Positions 7,499 through 7,797 of a stretch of DNA of 7,797 nt are shown piece after piece. The notes beneath the pieces are model-generated. The model was not told where the DNA came from. It made no database searches and saw only the letters and a list, made by a program, of their open reading frames with translations. This DNA comes from Acidimicrobiia bacterium (lineage in GTDB: Bacteria; Actinomycetota; Acidimicrobiia; IMCC26256). Both the position numbers and the translations under genes were made by a program. Each line of letters opens with the position of its first letter. The first letter of the stretch is position 1. The stretch lies in NCBI GenBank assembly GCA_023262065.1, contig JALRDW010000062.1, positions 1 to 7,797 on the forward strand, given 5' to 3'.

Positions 7499-7797
7499 AT
7501 GGCGCACGACGATCCCACCGCAGAGGTCACCGAGGTCCTGCAGGCGTTCATCCGCAACGCCTGCGTCAACGACGGGTCGGCCGACTCCGGAGCGGAGGTC
7601 CGTAGCGCCGACCTCGTGACGAACTACCTCGAGGGTTCGGGCCTGGACCTCGAGTACTACGAACCGCACCCGGGCCGTCGGAGCGTGCTCGCGAAGATCG
7701 AGGGCTCCGACCCCACGGCGCCGGGCCTCATGCTCATGGGGCACACCGATGTGGTGCCCGTGACCCCGGACACCTGGTCACGCGATCCGTTCGGCGG
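7499..7797 (+). CDS. M20-family metallopeptidase/deacylase, 5' part
   Basis: The first 99 codons of a gene that runs off the right edge. The family covers zinc-dependent amidohydrolases such as ArgE, DapE, CPG2-like carboxypeptidases and aminoacylases. The N-terminus shows the usual helix (VTEVLQAFIRNACVND) and then SADLVTNYLEGSGLD. The diagnostic motif is LMLMGHTDVVPV, in which H82 is the first metal ligand and D84 the adjacent catalytic-site Asp (HxDxxP); TWSRDPFGG follows as in many family members. The bridging Asp, the catalytic Glu and the other ligands lie beyond the window, so the substrate cannot be narrowed. The start is set by TAGCGT seven bases upstream and by the alignment of the N-terminal helix. 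No Shine-Dalgarno is present. It follows the MBL-fold gene by 33 bases on the same strand. Confidence 0.9.
   Translation, partial: MAHDDPTAEVTEVLQAFIRNACVNDGSADSGAEVRSADLVTNYLEGSGLDLEYYEPHPGRRSVLAKIEGSDPTAPGLMLMGHTDVVPVTPDTWSRDPFG

Noticed and set aside
6203..7744. 513-codon open frame on the - strand
   Set aside because: Antisense to the MBL-fold and peptidase genes. It runs across two real genes and an intergenic gap, with Arg-rich composition and no recognisable motif.

Overview
The window is GC-rich, codon-dense DNA (roughly 70% GC by eye, not counted) with GC-ending codons, GTG starts and almost no spacer DNA. Gene content and the amt-glnB-glnD order point to an actinobacterium. The wax-ester/triacylglycerol synthase and the leaderless-looking promoters would suit a member of Acidimicrobiia, but that class assignment is inference from style, not from a marker gene.

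Layout. Bases 1-3501 hold the nitrogen-sensing operon on the + strand: the 3' part of an ammonium transporter gene (amt), a complete PII signal protein (glnB/glnK) and a complete PII-modifying enzyme (glnD). The three act together. GlnD adds or removes a nucleotidyl group on PII Tyr51 according to nitrogen status, and PII plugs or releases the Amt pore. Bases 3512-4198 encode a two-domain Nudix hydrolase of the Nudix_N/CDP-choline-pyrophosphatase-like type. It converges on an unrecognised 165-residue protein encoded on the - strand (4224-4721), with a strong inverted repeat between the two genes. A divergent intergenic region of about 100 bases follows. Beyond it, on the + strand, lie a WS/DGAT-family acyltransferase (4819-6246, storage-lipid synthesis), a metallo-beta-lactamase-fold hydrolase with a His-rich N-terminus (6257-7465), and the first 99 codons of an M20-family metallopeptidase (7499 to the window end).

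The most notable signal is regulatory. The four + strand genes downstream of glnD each have a TANNNT hexamer exactly seven bases before an ATG or GTG start, and none has a Shine-Dalgarno sequence. This is the geometry expected of leaderless transcripts. At two of these genes the hexamer begins with the TAG stop codon of the preceding gene, and the intergenic gap is 10 bases both times. By contrast, glnB inside the operon has a clear AGGAG ribosome site. I see no mobile element, phage gene, CRISPR array, tRNA or rRNA. Apart from the promoter architecture, the window looks like ordinary chromosomal core and housekeeping DNA rather than an accessory island.
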